A stretch of DNA of 27,500 nucleotides from Glandiceps talaboti (GCF_964340395.1 NC_135549.1:13717342-13744841); one strand, 5' to 3'; positions 10,826 through 20,725 are shown, numbered from the stretch's first letter. A program made the numbers and translations. The notes: generated by a model not told the origin, from the sequence alone.

Positions 10826-13800
10826 CCAAGTATTCACCAGAAAATAGTAAAACAGATACTGTAAATTTAGCTTTTGATCCAATTTACATGTGTAGCCATT
10901 GTTGATAAGTCAGCCATACAATCACTAGTCTATGTGCCAACCCTGGTTTTACGTGTCAGTTTACTAATGAAGTCTTTTAGAGTATTACATGTAAATTCTA
11001 TACAATCAAAACAATCAATGTTTTCTAAAGAAAGAAAAACTAATACTTCAACAGCAGAAATTGTTCGATTACCCGAGTTGGGTGTTGGTCAATTCCATTA
11101 TGGGTTGGGCCCTGGAAATAGAGACTGTGAAAAAATACTCAGAAGTGGTACAGAGGGGATGACATTCATAAGGCTTCTACGATTTCAAATTACGTCGGGA
11201 ATGCAATCTACGTTCTCTTGTTGCCTGGATGTAGGCCTACATGTATTTATCTGTACATGTTGTATAAAAAAACGAACCTATGTCAGTACATTTGATCTGG
11301 AAACCCAAGTATCATTCTGTTTTCAAATGAAATCTTTATACAAAATGTCCTTCCAGGTGCCTTCAATTTAAACGGTGCAACAGCTGATGATTGGGTACTT
11401 GGGAATATCTACCAACATGGTTACTACAGAGTCAACTATGACCTTGATAACTGGAGTAAACTGATTTCACAACTTGGTACAGATCATGAAAAAATACCAA
11501 TACAGAACAGGGCTGCGTTGATCGATGACGTTTTCAATCTCGCGAGATCTGGCGACGTTGACGTTGTGTTGGCATTTGAAGTCTCCGACTATTTAGGAAA
11601 CGAAGAAGGTTATTCACCATGGAAAGCAGCTATTTCCAATCTGGAATACATACGAAACATGCTTGAGAAAACGCCCTCATACGGCAACCTGGAGGTACTG
11701 CATCGTATCTAAGTTACCAGCCGTGATAACCATTTCTCTCTTTTGATGGGAAACAAAAAATGAACTTACTGTTGTCAAAGTGTCTACTTAACATGTAATT
11801 GTCTTCATTTGCTTCTTTTACACCTCATCAAACTATAATAGCAGAAGAAGTGTTGTGACCAACGAGTTCCTGGTCTTAGCATTCAGGCAATCCCCCCCCC
11901 CCCCAAATAAAATAATATAAAATTCCGACCTATCTACCCTATTTTCTGAAGTCATCATGTTATCGGAAACAAACAATGTTTTAAATATTTTTTGCCTAAT
12001 GAAAATGATTAACGATCGTTATCAGTACTGGGATAGGGAGTGATGTGGATACTGATTGGTTTGTTGATGTTCTTTGTCTTTTCGTAGATATACGGTCGAG
12101 AGCTGATAAAACCGATTTATGGTCTTTATGGGTGGAATTTTCAAGAATCTGACAATGAAGATGAAAACCATGTCAAATAGTAAGTAGCCACCAGACATCA
12201 TGTACCAGTAGAGGGTAGGGGTATATTGTATTGAGATATATCCTTCCATGAGAGTCCTTTCCACGTTACTGGGCACATATCAATAGCAAATCTTCAATTT
12301 AAACTGAGCCTGCTCAGATGGATATAAGACTTTCTGATTATTTCTAGTTGTGATAATAGTACTTGTACTGTAATTAGGTGCGATTGGAATGATACCCTTC
12401 CGCAAGGGTCGAGAGATTGTGTGGCCGCAAACAGTTACTCAACCTGTATTAGTTACCACGTTTCCCACAATGCACCATTCAAGATGACGGGTTTCATTGT
12501 TGTAGTTACATGTAATAAAGCTATATATTGAGGTGATGTACAAATACTGGAAAGAAGTCGAAATAGAAAACTTACACAACAACGTGGCTGTTTAGATTGA
12601 ATTTCCTAGTTAGCAAAAAAAGGTAACATTGTACAATGTCAAATCAAATTCAATATAAGCTTACCACAGGTAAAAACAAGCTATTCATTAATCAATCAAT
12701 CAATATTTATGGTATCACAGTAAGTGATTTAACAATAATCACATATAATATATTGACATTTGTTTGTCTTACACAGTCACCTAAAGGTAGAAGCCATTAA
12801 GCTTTCCTGTGACTTCAATGATGAAGACTGCGTCAAAAAGGCCACAAAGTCATACTCCGATTGGATGAAAAACAAACAGAACAATGGGTAAATAATTGTA
12901 AATCTTCGCCATCAATTATTTTTTCCATCATTTAAACTTCGAACCGAAACTCGAGAACGACTATATCAAAATATTTGGATGCTTGGCTAAAATGACGATT
13001 CCATGGTTTTAATGGCTACAGTCCACAAAATACTTTACTAGACTAGTGAAATATTAACGCTAATACCTACATGTGTGGTAGAAAGTTATGATAACATTTC
13101 AACGTGATATCACTACCAAAGAAGACGGAAATGAGCCAACGATAATCCACGGTATTAATAAGAATACAAAATTTCTCTTAATCTTTTTTAAAAAATCACT
13201 GAATCTTTTCTTTTCTTTTTGTCTGTGTATTGTCTAAATTACTCCATCCAGAATCCCTCCAGATATACGAGCGTTGACGCTGTGTACCGCCATTAGACAT
13301 GGCGGACAAGATGATTGGGATTTCGCCTACCGAGAACTCAAAAAGACGACAGACGAATCACTTATAGATGACATCACAAGTGGTTTAGCTTGTACAGAGC
13401 AAGTGTGGTTGCTACAGAAGTACTTAAATGATTATTTCCAACGATACATAAACGAAACTGCCGTGGTAACTGAAGGTGGGGACTCTGACTTTGTCATTTC
13501 AATATCAGAAGTAGACGAAGACATCGACTTTTATAAGGTCATCGAGAAAGTGCGAGAGCAATCTACAATCGGACACATGGTCGCTAAAGAATTTTCCATA
13601 TACCACTTCGATGACTTGCGTGCAAGGTAATCATTTGCCAATAATTCCTTTACACATTAACGTCAATTAGAATTATAGTGAATGACTCTTTATCTATGTG
13701 TTTGCTGCAACTTACGGATATGAAATCAGGACGTTATTTTTCTCATTTCCGACTCGGAGTTATGGATTGTATTAGACACAACTGAGTACGGGTGTCAGGG

Positions 13801-14790
13801 CCAGGGTTTTGGGAGAGTGTCATCCTTTTTACTCCGATATTTTTCATAACTGTAGATAATGCAATGACAGGGGGGGGGGGTGATCAGTTATTTTGTGCAA
13901 GGTTTTGGGGGAAGAGTTTCGATTTTTCACGCACTGGCTATGGACTTCTGAAAAACATCGGCTCCCCTCATATGTATGTATAGCTTGCGTTCAATTGGAT
14001 TGTATGTGGGCAACGGTTTTCACACAGTCACTCATAGTCCACTTTCTGTACACGTGTATCGTCATGCACCCTTGTACATGTCTTTTACTCAATGTAAGCA
14101 CAAACCCAGCGACTACAAAAGTAATCGTCGGATATCATACTTCTTTCAGAGATGCTGATGGAAGTAAATCGTTTCCATTAATCTGGGAGTTAGCTGATAG
14201 GATGAATTCCAAGTCACAACAAATGCAGGTAAGCACTTTTTTCTCTCCAAAAATTCAAATTTAAAAATCTATATCTAGAGTTTCTTACGTTGACTGAAAT
14301 GAACCTTACTTGCAAGAGCAAGTGTAAAAAAAGTTTCCGAAACGGAACCCCCCCCCCAAAAAAAAATAAATAAATAAAAATAAAAAATAGTTTGACCTCT
14401 ACTGAAGCACGATCGTACCTGTTGTGGTGTGAAGAATGCAAAGACCTGAAACAGACCGTGGTAATGCTATAGTATATATGTATTTCAGAAAACATCCATT
14501 CAATCTTATCATTGTGGTATGTATACCTTCTAATGTCAACAGCCTCCGAAAAATGAAAAAATTCTTCCAGCGTTAGACTTGTGTTTCTTGGTTTGCAGGT
14601 ATTCGTTTACTTATAAATGGATGACTTATCATTTCAGCTTGAAGACTTTGCTCGTAAACACAACGATATGCCAGATGACCAAGTCGCAATGTTCTACAAA
14701 GCTGTTCGAAAAGTTAAAGCTAACATCAGATGGATGGAGAGAAATTATAATGATTTAGAGGAATGGTTGGCAGATAAAACGAGAGAGTAA
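4922..14790 (+). CDS. APN-2: complete M1-family membrane aminopeptidase (aminopeptidase N-like), 993 aa, 15 exons
   Basis: Removes N-terminal residues from peptides as a zinc ectoenzyme. Exons: 4922-5544, 6493-6763, 7121-7241, 7526-7680, 8191-8304, 8876-9016, 9604-9735, 10177-10355, 10519-10616, 11357-11694, 12088-12179, 12777-12887, 13252-13626, 14150-14228, 14638-14790. They total 2982 bp, join in frame, and every intron is GT-AG. The length fits the family (~970 aa). Layout: cytoplasmic tail 1-26; signal anchor ~27-51 (type II membrane protein); linker; GRLPD at 78-82 opens the N-terminal beta domain; FPSFDEP 224-230; GAMEN 349-353; zinc ligands H385, H389 and E408 with catalytic E386 (HEXXH-X18-E); catalytic tyrosine Y473; GYYRVNYD 633-640; disulfide cysteines C766/C773 and C803/C839, at the same spacings (7 and 36) as aminopeptidase N. 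The start at 4922 (MAKGD, G at -3 and +4) is chosen over the in-frame ATG at 4892 because APN-3 begins with the same MAKGD. Odd points: Lys follows HEXXH where Gln is usual, and PVLRF replaces the usual PDF-type residues before GAMEN. Confidence 0.95.
5742..5754 (+). promoter_or_regulatory. DR1-type nuclear-receptor site (candidate)
   Basis: AGGTCA, one spacer base, GGGTCA: a direct repeat of two nuclear-receptor half-sites spaced by 1 bp, the layout bound by HNF4/RXR-type receptors. It sits in the first intron of a membrane aminopeptidase. Gut expression driven by HNF4 would be plausible but is inferred only. Confidence 0.3.
5893..5961. repeat. Short hairpin (inverted repeat), MITE-like
   Basis: Left arm from 5893 (ACCTATTCATG...CTGAAC.AGGTTA) matches the reverse complement of the right arm ending 5961, with one 3-bp gap and few mismatches. 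The loop is only a few bases. It lies in APN-2 intron 1. Confidence 0.75.
6064..6135 (+). repeat. Tandem direct repeat, two 31-bp copies, period 41
   Basis: 6064-6094 and 6105-6135 are identical except one base (CCATGAG versus CCATTAG). Both begin CTTGCTGAGAGTAATTCC. Confidence 0.95.
7526..7680 (+). CDS. APN-2 exon 4: GAMEN motif and HEXXH
   Basis: Residues 339-390. It carries the exopeptidase motif GAMENWGL and, at its very end, VVAHEIVHK. The two zinc-binding histidines and the catalytic glutamate are therefore in this exon, while the third zinc ligand (Glu in WLNEGF) is in exon 5 beyond intron 4. The acceptor is TATAG|AT and the donor AAG|GTAAAT. Confidence 0.95.
7690..8008. repeat. Compound (GA)n/(GACA)n/(GGTA)n/(CATA)n microsatellite in intron 4
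   Basis: Starting 10 bp after the exon 4 donor: GA/GAAA units, GACA and AAGATA units to about 7841, four GGTA units, then CATA repeats to about 8006 with one internal AAAGA break. It fills over half of the 510-bp intron. Long minus-strand open frames across it are repeat-encoded artefacts. Confidence 0.97.
8191..8304 (+). CDS. APN-2 exon 5: third zinc ligand
   Basis: Residues 391-428, [11 protein letters not shown] then [10 protein letters not shown]408 lies 19 residues after the second zinc histidine, giving the exact X18 spacing of M1 gluzincins. Acceptor CGACAG|TGG, donor TTT|GTAAGT. Confidence 0.95.
8305..8875 (+). other. APN-2 intron 5
   Basis: 571 bp, AT-rich, no repeat array, open frame or RNA gene recognised. 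Confidence 0.85.
8876..9735 (+). CDS. APN-2 exons 6-7: end of catalytic domain with active-site tyrosine
   Basis: Exon 6 (8876-9016) and exon 7 (9604-9735) are separated by a 587-bp intron. The join reads [13 protein letters not shown], matching the FDxIxYxKGA block of the family. Y473 aligns with the transition-state-stabilising tyrosine, 84 residues after the second zinc histidine (85 in human aminopeptidase N). Exon 7 ends in DLWNALTE. Confidence 0.92.
9441..9464 (+). repeat. Possible fragment of a dispersed animal repeat
   Basis: TTTCACCAGGTACTCCGGTT followed by TCCTC, within intron 6, resembles from memory a GGTACTCCGGTTTCCTCC-type motif seen dispersed in many metazoan genomes. Only a short stretch is recognisable. 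Confidence 0.3.
9736..10176 (+). other. APN-2 intron 7
   Basis: 441 bp with a poly-G run near 9800. A second usable in-frame acceptor lies at 10131-10134, 42 bp before the acceptor chosen at 10174-10176. Confidence 0.8.
10177..10355 (+). CDS. APN-2 exon 8: link to C-terminal domain
   Basis: Starts after a strong polypyrimidine-CCCCAG acceptor. Joined to exon 7 it reads LTE|TAKESG...[13 protein letters not shown], with family-typical spacing from DLW to the conserved W. Starting instead at 10135 stays in frame and would add 14 residues ([14 protein letters not shown]). Confidence 0.85.
10617..11356 (+). other. APN-2 intron 9
   Basis: 740 bp, containing an (ACA)n array. A 165-codon open frame spans 10874-11371 but has no recognisable domain, includes the splice acceptor and has a composition unlike the exons, so it is not called. 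Confidence 0.8.
10769..10826. repeat. (ACA)n trinucleotide microsatellite
   Basis: About nineteen perfect ACA/CAA units inside APN-2 intron 9. It produces a poly-Thr open frame that is an artefact. Confidence 0.97.
11357..11694 (+). CDS. APN-2 exon 10: start of ERAP1_C-like domain
   Basis: Longest internal exon apart from exon 13, 338 bp. Contains [28 protein letters not shown] and YSPWKAA, all landmarks of the C-terminal domain of aminopeptidase N and ERAP enzymes. Confidence 0.94.
12777..14790 (+). CDS. APN-2 exons 12-15: C-terminal helical domain and stop
   Basis: Exons 12777-12887, 13252-13626, 14150-14228 and 14638-14790. They align exon for exon with the four APN-1 exons in the window. 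Both disulfide pairs are present. The domain ends in [12 protein letters not shown]...TRE and a TAA stop. Exon 13 holds a six-codon acidic insertion (around EVDEDIDF) compared with APN-1. Confidence 0.94.
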
Positions 14791-14823
14791 TCTTTTTACG
14801 ATCATCCATTATAATAATGTAGC

Positions 14824-14829
14824 ATTAAA
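14824..14829 (+). terminator. Candidate variant poly(A) signal ATTAAA for APN-2
   Basis: ATTAAA 33 bp after the stop codon. Using it would give a very short 3' UTR. An AATAAA at 15015-15020 is the alternative and lies inside the foldback element. Confidence 0.35.
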
Positions 14830-14940
14830 AAAGACTGCAATTTCGAACTAATTTCCAATCATAGTGTGCTCTTTAATCAGGGAACGTCGCTGCAAACTGG
14901 ATGAAACTTTTACAAAACACGTAGAGCTATACTAAAACCA

Positions 14941-14992
14941 GGGCTAGGCTTCTGGGCTGGGTAGTTGGGCTGGGCTGATGGGCCGGTATGGG
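14941..14992 (+). other. G-quadruplex-forming motif (left end of foldback)
   Basis: Seven GGG runs within about 50 bp. Four of them (14954-14974) fit G3-N2-G3-N5-G3-N2-G3. The mirror-image C-rich block at 15540-15570 puts an equivalent motif on the minus strand at the other end. Confidence 0.7.
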
Positions 14993-15014
14993 CGCTTGAA
15001 TACAGAAATTGATC

Positions 15015-15020
15015 AATAAA
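15015..15020 (+). terminator. Candidate poly(A) signal AATAAA for APN-2
   Basis: Canonical hexamer 225 bp after the APN-2 stop, inside the left arm of the foldback element. If used, APN-2 transcripts end within the inserted element. Confidence 0.4.
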
Positions 15021-15539
15021 AAGTACTTTTTTAAAGCTATAATACTAAAGATTGCTTTATAAACTGCAGTAACTGTGTTCTTGTCTGTTAATTCTTCAAA
15101 GCACTGATTCAAAGGCATAAACTGATGTCAAATTAAGGAGTATGTTCTTTTTATTGGGGTGGGAGTGGAACCTGATGAGAGTTTTCCCGATGAGTGATTT
15201 TTGGCCACACCCATGGCCATGCAATAAAATGTATAAAATGAGTAGCTCCTCCCTGCACAATTTCGCATCATAGCATATCTTATTGCATCAAAGTGCAAAG
15301 AGTGGGGATGGTTACTCATGATGCTCATTGCCATTTTATACATTTTTTGGCATCGGATTCACCAGAAAAATACAATATTCCGAAGGAGAATATTCCGGTT
15401 CACCCCAGTTAATGCATCAGCGTTTTGGAAAATTTACAGACAAAAACAACGCAATCCTTACTATAATTTATCGTAATTTACTTTTGTTGATTATAATGCC
15501 ATTTCATTTTTAAGAGACCAGCCCAGCCGAATGGCCTAG

Positions 15540-15570
15540 CCCAAGAGCCCAGCCCAATGGAGCCCAGCCC
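15540..15570 (-). other. G-quadruplex-forming motif on minus strand (right end of foldback)
   Basis: CCC runs at 15540, 15548, 15553, 15563 and 15568, i.e. five GGG runs on the minus strand, mirroring the left end. Confidence 0.65.
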
Positions 15571-15599
15571 AAAAGCACTACCTACGTATACCCGAGAGC

Positions 15600-15910
15600 C
15601 GAGAGCACAACCCAGGATTTAGGATATAACGAGCAAATGTCGTCAATACACGATACCGTATTAGGCGGAATTTTGAAATAAGGACGTTTGTTAGTTCATA
15701 CAGAGAATTATACATTCAGGAATATAAATTCAGGAAGATTTTATATGAATTTAAAATATAGTTCTTTTTGTAATTGATTAGGGTGAATATTGTACCAATG
15801 TATCATATCATATTAATGACGAATTGTTAGTTGTGAAATGCATTCCAAAATTTAAGCAAAGGGTTTCTTAGACAACTGATTATTAGACTATTAATTTGAC
15901 TATTAATTTG
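15600..15910. other. Non-coding spacer
   Basis: AT-rich sequence without a gene. Just before the AT array a 12-bp unit GACTATTAATTT occurs twice in tandem (15886-15909) with a partial third copy. Confidence 0.7.
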
Positions 15911-15912
15911 AC

Positions 15913-15913
<1 letters not shown>

Positions 15914-16005
<92 letters not shown>
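15914..16005. repeat. (AT)n dinucleotide array
   Basis: About 46 uninterrupted AT units, self-complementary and able to extrude a cruciform. It directly abuts the hairpin element starting at 16011. Confidence 0.98.
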
Positions 16006-16007
<2 letters not shown>

Positions 16008-16010
16008 TGC

Positions 16011-16140
16011 TATTCCCCAATATTTGTCTTCGTTCAGCCAAGGAAAATACGAGTGACCTAAGGGGCCTTTGTCGACGACTAGTGACAACCCTTTGGTCAC
16101 AAGTATTTTCTGGCTGAATGAAGAAAAATATTGGAGAATA
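16011..16140. mobile_element. 130-bp hairpin element (MITE-like)
   Basis: Left arm 16011-16064 (TATTCCCCAATATTTGTCTT then CGTTCAGCCA...GAGTGACC.AAGGG) matches the reverse complement of the right arm 16089-16140 with about 80 percent or more of positions. The loop is about 24 bp and contains GTCGACGAC. No coding capacity. It inserted at the edge of, or gave rise to, the AT array. Confidence 0.75.
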
Positions 16141-17300
16141 ACATAATTGTACCAACGCCAGTAATATCAAAGAAAAATCAGGGAAAATAATAGCAATTTT
16201 GAATGTTTTGTGTCATATTTTGAACACAGGAGAACCAGTGACGTAAACACACGTTGTCATGACGTAGAACGACCAGAGTATATCACTTCATATTGTTTGT
16301 TCAACTTTGTTCGTGCATGGTATATATATATGATCTGCGAATACCCAGCACAAAATAACAAATACAATAGTGAAATTGTAACTTAAGAAACCATACAGAT
16401 CTTGACATTCAGATAATAAATATTCAATTAACTGTTATCATGTCGATCGGTTCTGTCGTATTAGAACGTATAATAAAAGTGAACTATCCTGGAACGTCTA
16501 TTGAGTATGGCTTCCAGGCTAGCTTTATATAGTAATCTGATGGCAGATTTGAATTATGAATGAAGTATTTCAAAACAAGTTTTCCTTCTCAGGTTACATT
16601 CGATTTAGTAACCATGGTTATATTTCTTTAGACTACGCGTAGGTAGTCTCAAAAAAAGATACAATATCCTATGTTATTATTTTCATTAAGGAATAAGGAA
16701 AGATGACAAGGATTCAACTCCAGTTTTGTTAAATTCCATAATTCTGTAATAAAACTAACTCAACTTATTATCTCAGTCTAGTCTTGATATCTATTCCTAG
16801 GTAAAATCTTTTTATACCCACCGGGTGTATTACCTGTTGCTATGGATACACATATACTATTTTCAATCTGATGTAGAGGCCGAAGATAAAGATGAAAACG
16901 TTAGATGATTGTGCAAATATAAAGGAAAGATAAGATGATTAAATTGGACTAGCCAACGTCTGACCAGACGCTAATCAGATCATGTATGTGTCTACATTTC
17001 TCTGAGTCAGGAGAAAAATGAAATGCCATTTTATTCTTTGTTCGTGATGCCCTTCTCGTGGCATAAAACAATGAAATTATTTGTTGTGAAGAAAAACTCC
17101 ACATATGCATAGAATCGCATAAAAGGGTGTGCATTTACGTAAACGCTGGTCTAGAAATGACAGCCGGGGTAAATGATCTGTGCATGTTGTGATTATACTG
17201 CCCCCTACGTCGTTTCACCATGGACGAGAGTCATCGCCGCTGCGCGCTGTTCTCCCATTACACTATACATGAGTATAGCTACATCTAATGACATGGCATT
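16141..17300. other. Non-coding spacer
   Basis: No gene or RNA recognised. It contains two TGACGTA sites (16239, 16260) 21 bp apart, a TA run at 16321-16331, a small palindrome AGACTAC...GTAGTCT near 16631 and a locally GC-richer patch around 17200-17255. Confidence 0.6.
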
Positions 17301-17307
17301 ACAACCT

Positions 17308-17420
17308 AGTCTAGTGTGTTCTGGTATAGTCTAGTCTATTTTAGTATAATATATTCTAGTATAGTCTAGTCTAGTCTAGTCTAGTCGGCCTAGTCTACTC
17401 GACACTATTCTATTCTACAT
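17308..17420. repeat. Degenerate (CTAGT)n minisatellite
   Basis: CTAGT and variants (ATAGT, CTATT, TTAGT) recur, with four perfect tandem copies around 17359-17384. Age is shown by the drift of outer units. Confidence 0.85.
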
Positions 17421-17539
17421 TCTTACCCAGTGAACGTCAACTCTTGTTGAAGAGAACTGACAAGAGAGAGTAGCAAACTCATGTCTTGTAATGTATGTTT
17501 ACATAGCCAAGCATAGTCTCTAGTTACATCGATGCTCAT

Positions 17540-17562
17540 GTGTGTTGTTGTTGTTGTTGTTG
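17540..17562. repeat. (TTG)n short microsatellite
   Basis: Seven or so perfect TTG units. Confidence 0.9.
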
Positions 17563-17976
17563 TAAAACAAATATCTATATCAAATAGGCTAGCATACATC
17601 ATCACCACCTTTCCACTTTTTTGCTTTACTTGATCAAAACGCGAACAAAGTGATTTTCATACTGTGCTTACACGTGATATGTCACCTGTTATTCATTTTA
17701 ATGCAAGTACAGTCTGCATAATATACTACATGCACTAGTGGCGGATTGACGAACAGATGCAGGAGAGTCGCATGGACGATCATCCTAGGTGTCTAGTCTC
17801 TCTCCAACATCTATGCACGGACGGTCATATGACGATCTGGTTTCCCAATCAGCTGGTGTCACCCAACAAAAAGTGAACAAAATAGAAAAGGGACTCGCTT
17901 TGTTCAAATTTATCCTCGGCTAGTTTCTAATAAAAGCATGGCCTTGCTTTACCTTTTTGCAGACATAATATTTTGA

Positions 17977-17984
17977 TGACGTCA
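17977..17984. promoter_or_regulatory. Perfect CRE palindrome TGACGTCA (1 of 3)
   Basis: Full 8-bp CREB/ATF consensus. Two more occur at 18526-18533 and 20305-20312 within the same spacer. Confidence 0.35.
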
Positions 17985-18525
17985 TACAAAATCACATGAC
18001 GCAAGGTGGAAACAACGGACAGCGTGGCGTCCCGGCTTTTTCAAGCCATAGCCTCGTAAATCAGAAGTTATCTACCAAAAAGGGTTCAAATATACAAAAT
18101 TCATAGACCAGTCTTTGAATTGGAAAATTTTAATATTACTCTAATATGAATATGTATGTGTGGTTTATCCAAATGGTTTGTTAAATAAATCTACTACGTA
18201 CTATACCATACAAATAACGAATCAGTTGCTTGATGACGATGGCTATATATAGAATTTCAATCAGGGATTATTGTTGAATATAATTGTTACCATGGTGTAG
18301 CTCCATATTAATTTACTGATATTGAAATCTGATCAGTGTTCTAAGTGGGGGATTCGTTAAATAGTGAAGCACACAAATTGCTTACAACTCAGCAGCGACA
18401 GAGTTGTACGTGGACTAAGACTGTATCATGTCATCACCGTTCGTAATAATTATGGAGAGAAAATTTCGATATACATTATTACCATACCAATAACGTCTTG
18501 GATAGCATTGGCACTTTGACCTCGG

Positions 18526-18533
18526 TGACGTCA
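18526..18533. promoter_or_regulatory. Perfect CRE palindrome TGACGTCA (2 of 3)
   Basis: Same octamer as at 17977, 549 bp downstream of it and just before the compound microsatellite. Confidence 0.35.
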
Positions 18534-18654
18534 ACTTTCAGGTAATACGTCGTATAAGTATACACGTCATTATCAATATTTTTTGTATCATAGTTGATTA
18601 CCAGATACAATGTACCCTTACTGTTCGCAGAGATGTGACCACAAAAGCTCACAT

Positions 18655-18843
18655 ACATACACAGACTGAGAGATAGACAGCCAGACAGCCAGACAGACAG
18701 GCAGGCAGGCAGACAGACATGTACAGACAGACACATAAACATGAATACAGATCCATAAACACACAGACACTGCACATAGACACATACACACAGAGACAGA
18801 CAAATAAACAAACAAACAAACAAACAAACACACACACACACAA

Positions 18844-18888
<45 letters not shown>

Positions 18889-18908
18889 TAGACACAGACA
18901 TACACAAG

Positions 18909-18949
<41 letters not shown>
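18655..18949. repeat. Compound (CAGA)/(GACA)/(CAAA)/(CA)/(TG) microsatellite
   Basis: CAGA and GGCA units, ACACATA-type units, five CAAA units, a CA run at 18828-18842, GACA repeats to about 18888, and a 36-bp (TG)n run at 18913-18949. The CA and TG runs are complementary and can pair. Overlapping open frames on both strands are artefacts. Confidence 0.96.
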
Positions 18950-18953
<4 letters not shown>

Positions 18954-20720
18954 AAGTATTTGGTAATCAGAAAAAAATCGTTTGTGGTAGAAATTCAAAC
19001 TTACATTGAATCGTTGTATATGATGTTCTTATTACATTGTATGGGGAAAAGTCGAAGAGCTCTGCTCTGGACATATTTTGACGACTTGACACATTTCTAA
19101 ACCATCAACAAAGTACTATGTGAACGAAGCATGTGGTGTATATATAAAACTGCGGGGCAAATTCCAGAAAATCAATAAAATACATAAGAGAAACATAGTG
19201 CCTACTCCATATAGCAGGCAGTGTTTCCCGTTCATTAGTAATACGCATTACTCGTTAGGTTATAGCTGTTAGTTTTCATTTTGAAAAGGTTAACATAACA
19301 TTTATATTTACCATTTTAGCCTAAAATAAACTGGTTTTAGTCATTGAAATCCGAAACATGTGTGCAAGTAAATTGTGTTTCATTTATTAGTCATCATTTA
19401 GTCCAATACGGGTTAAGTATTCATTTTGATTTGGATAGAGTCCCTAGGCGTCCTAATACCCGAATGAATCTAAATTGTTTTGCGTGCGTTGTGTTTCGAT
19501 AAGCCATATTAACTCAGGCAGTAAAAATAAACCAGTGATTTTATTTCCAATTTTGAGTTTGAATTTGCGCAAAATGTACAAATGATGACGCATTATTATG
19601 ATTATTCAGAATACGATATACAATATGATAACAGAAAAGACAGCATTCACCTGTCGATCAATACATTTTGAGAAATCGATTTTTTTTAGATTTGAAAAGG
19701 AAAACAAGGGCTAATGAAAAGGTCGATAACATATGCCGTGGGTTGTGTGTGTGTTCCATAACATTTGTACATAATCCTACAAAACGTCGCCTCGTAGCAG
19801 ACATCGACAGTTCGTATAATGGACCTTGGTTGTATTAATCCAGGAGTTATTTACAGAAATGGACATTGATGTCGTTAAATCGAGTCCCTAATCGTTGTAT
19901 ATATCCCACTGTAATCCTACGATGTATCCTGTTAATTCAGTCTGCACAAACAGTCACTTTACCTAGTAAATATCTGGAGCGTATAACGTATATTGAGTCT
20001 CTCGATGGTTGATTGGAGAAGTTAAAATGTTTCTTGTCTACAAACGGATAGGCATGGAGCGAGTGAGTAGTCAAATTAATTCTTATCGTGTACTTTTCAA
20101 TACAAATTCAAAAAATGTATAGTTGTCGAAAAAATCAAACACTTTGCAATAACAATTAGGCATATATTTCTTTTGAATTAATGTATACGATGAGTTATTC
20201 ATGGTCCCACTTCAGTTTTTTTTATCCACAAATATATGGCTATCGATTTGGAGGAAAGTACTTTTGATTTTAATATCTAGACTTTTTTAATTAACACCGC
20301 ATTATGACGTCAGTCATTCAACTGGTATGTGCCTAGAGTTATAACTATTTAGAGAAGAAGACAAGAACCCGGTGATACATGTAGGTATTTCGATTATAAA
20401 CACAGCAGAGTGTTAACAGAAGGCTGTCGTAAAAAGATGTTTTTTTAGAAGGTCAAGTGGGCTGAAACAAGACGATTTGTTTGTAAACAGTAATAAATAT
20501 ATTCTGTCAATTTATATCCCTTTGGTCCAGCTGTATGCGGGCGTTACCCGAATTGGTTAGATGAGGTCAGGTTAGACAGGTCGTTATTTTACAGAATCGG
20601 ATACAAAAATGTATAAATAGAGAGTATGTTGTAGATATATACGAACTGTACCAGTCGTATAAATAGACACAGGTTAAAAATTGAATTCAGTGAAAAAATA
20701 CCAATTGAATGGGATTTCCA
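18950..20720. other. Non-coding spacer
   Basis: AT-rich, no gene recognised. Isolated features only: TATATATAAAA at 19139-19149, AATAAA at 19174, and two copies of GTATAAATAGA at 20611 and 20657, 46 bp apart. None is linked to a coding frame. Confidence 0.6.
20305..20312. promoter_or_regulatory. Perfect CRE palindrome TGACGTCA (3 of 3)
   Basis: Same octamer as at 17977 and 18526, in AT-rich spacer. Confidence 0.35.
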
Positions 20721-20725
20721 AAATC

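Larger units (their letters stand above)
14937..15590. mobile_element. Foldback (long terminal-to-centre inverted repeat) element, non-autonomous
   Basis: The left half is an imperfect reverse complement of the right half over roughly 650 bp, centred near 15275. Matching blocks include GGGCTGGGC at the left end against GCCCAGCCC at the right; TCTTGTCTGTTAATT at 15079-15093 against AATTTACAGACAAAAAC at 15433-15449; ATGTATAAAATG at 15229-15240 against CATTTTATACAT at 15332-15343; and GAGTAGC/TGCAC near the centre. No transposase frame is present. It resembles a foldback or MITE-type DNA element inserted ~150 bp after APN-2. Arms are diverged, so it is old. Ends are approximate and I see no clear target duplication. 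Confidence 0.7.

Noticed and set aside
10874-11371. 165-codon open frame in APN-2 intron 9
   Set aside because: Lies between well-supported exons 9 and 10, runs through the exon 10 acceptor in a different frame, and has no recognisable domain.
17220-17288. 22-codon small open frame with an ideal CACCATGG start in a GC-richer patch
   Set aside because: Too short to judge, no homologue recognised, and no transcription evidence in the sequence.
18655-18949. Possible satellite or CRISPR-like repeat array
   Set aside because: Units are 2-4 bp simple repeats without spacers, in a eukaryotic genome.
20605-20670. Two GTATAAATAGA copies suggesting paired promoters
   Set aside because: No coding frame, exon or poly(A) site follows within a reasonable distance; AT-rich chance matches are likely.
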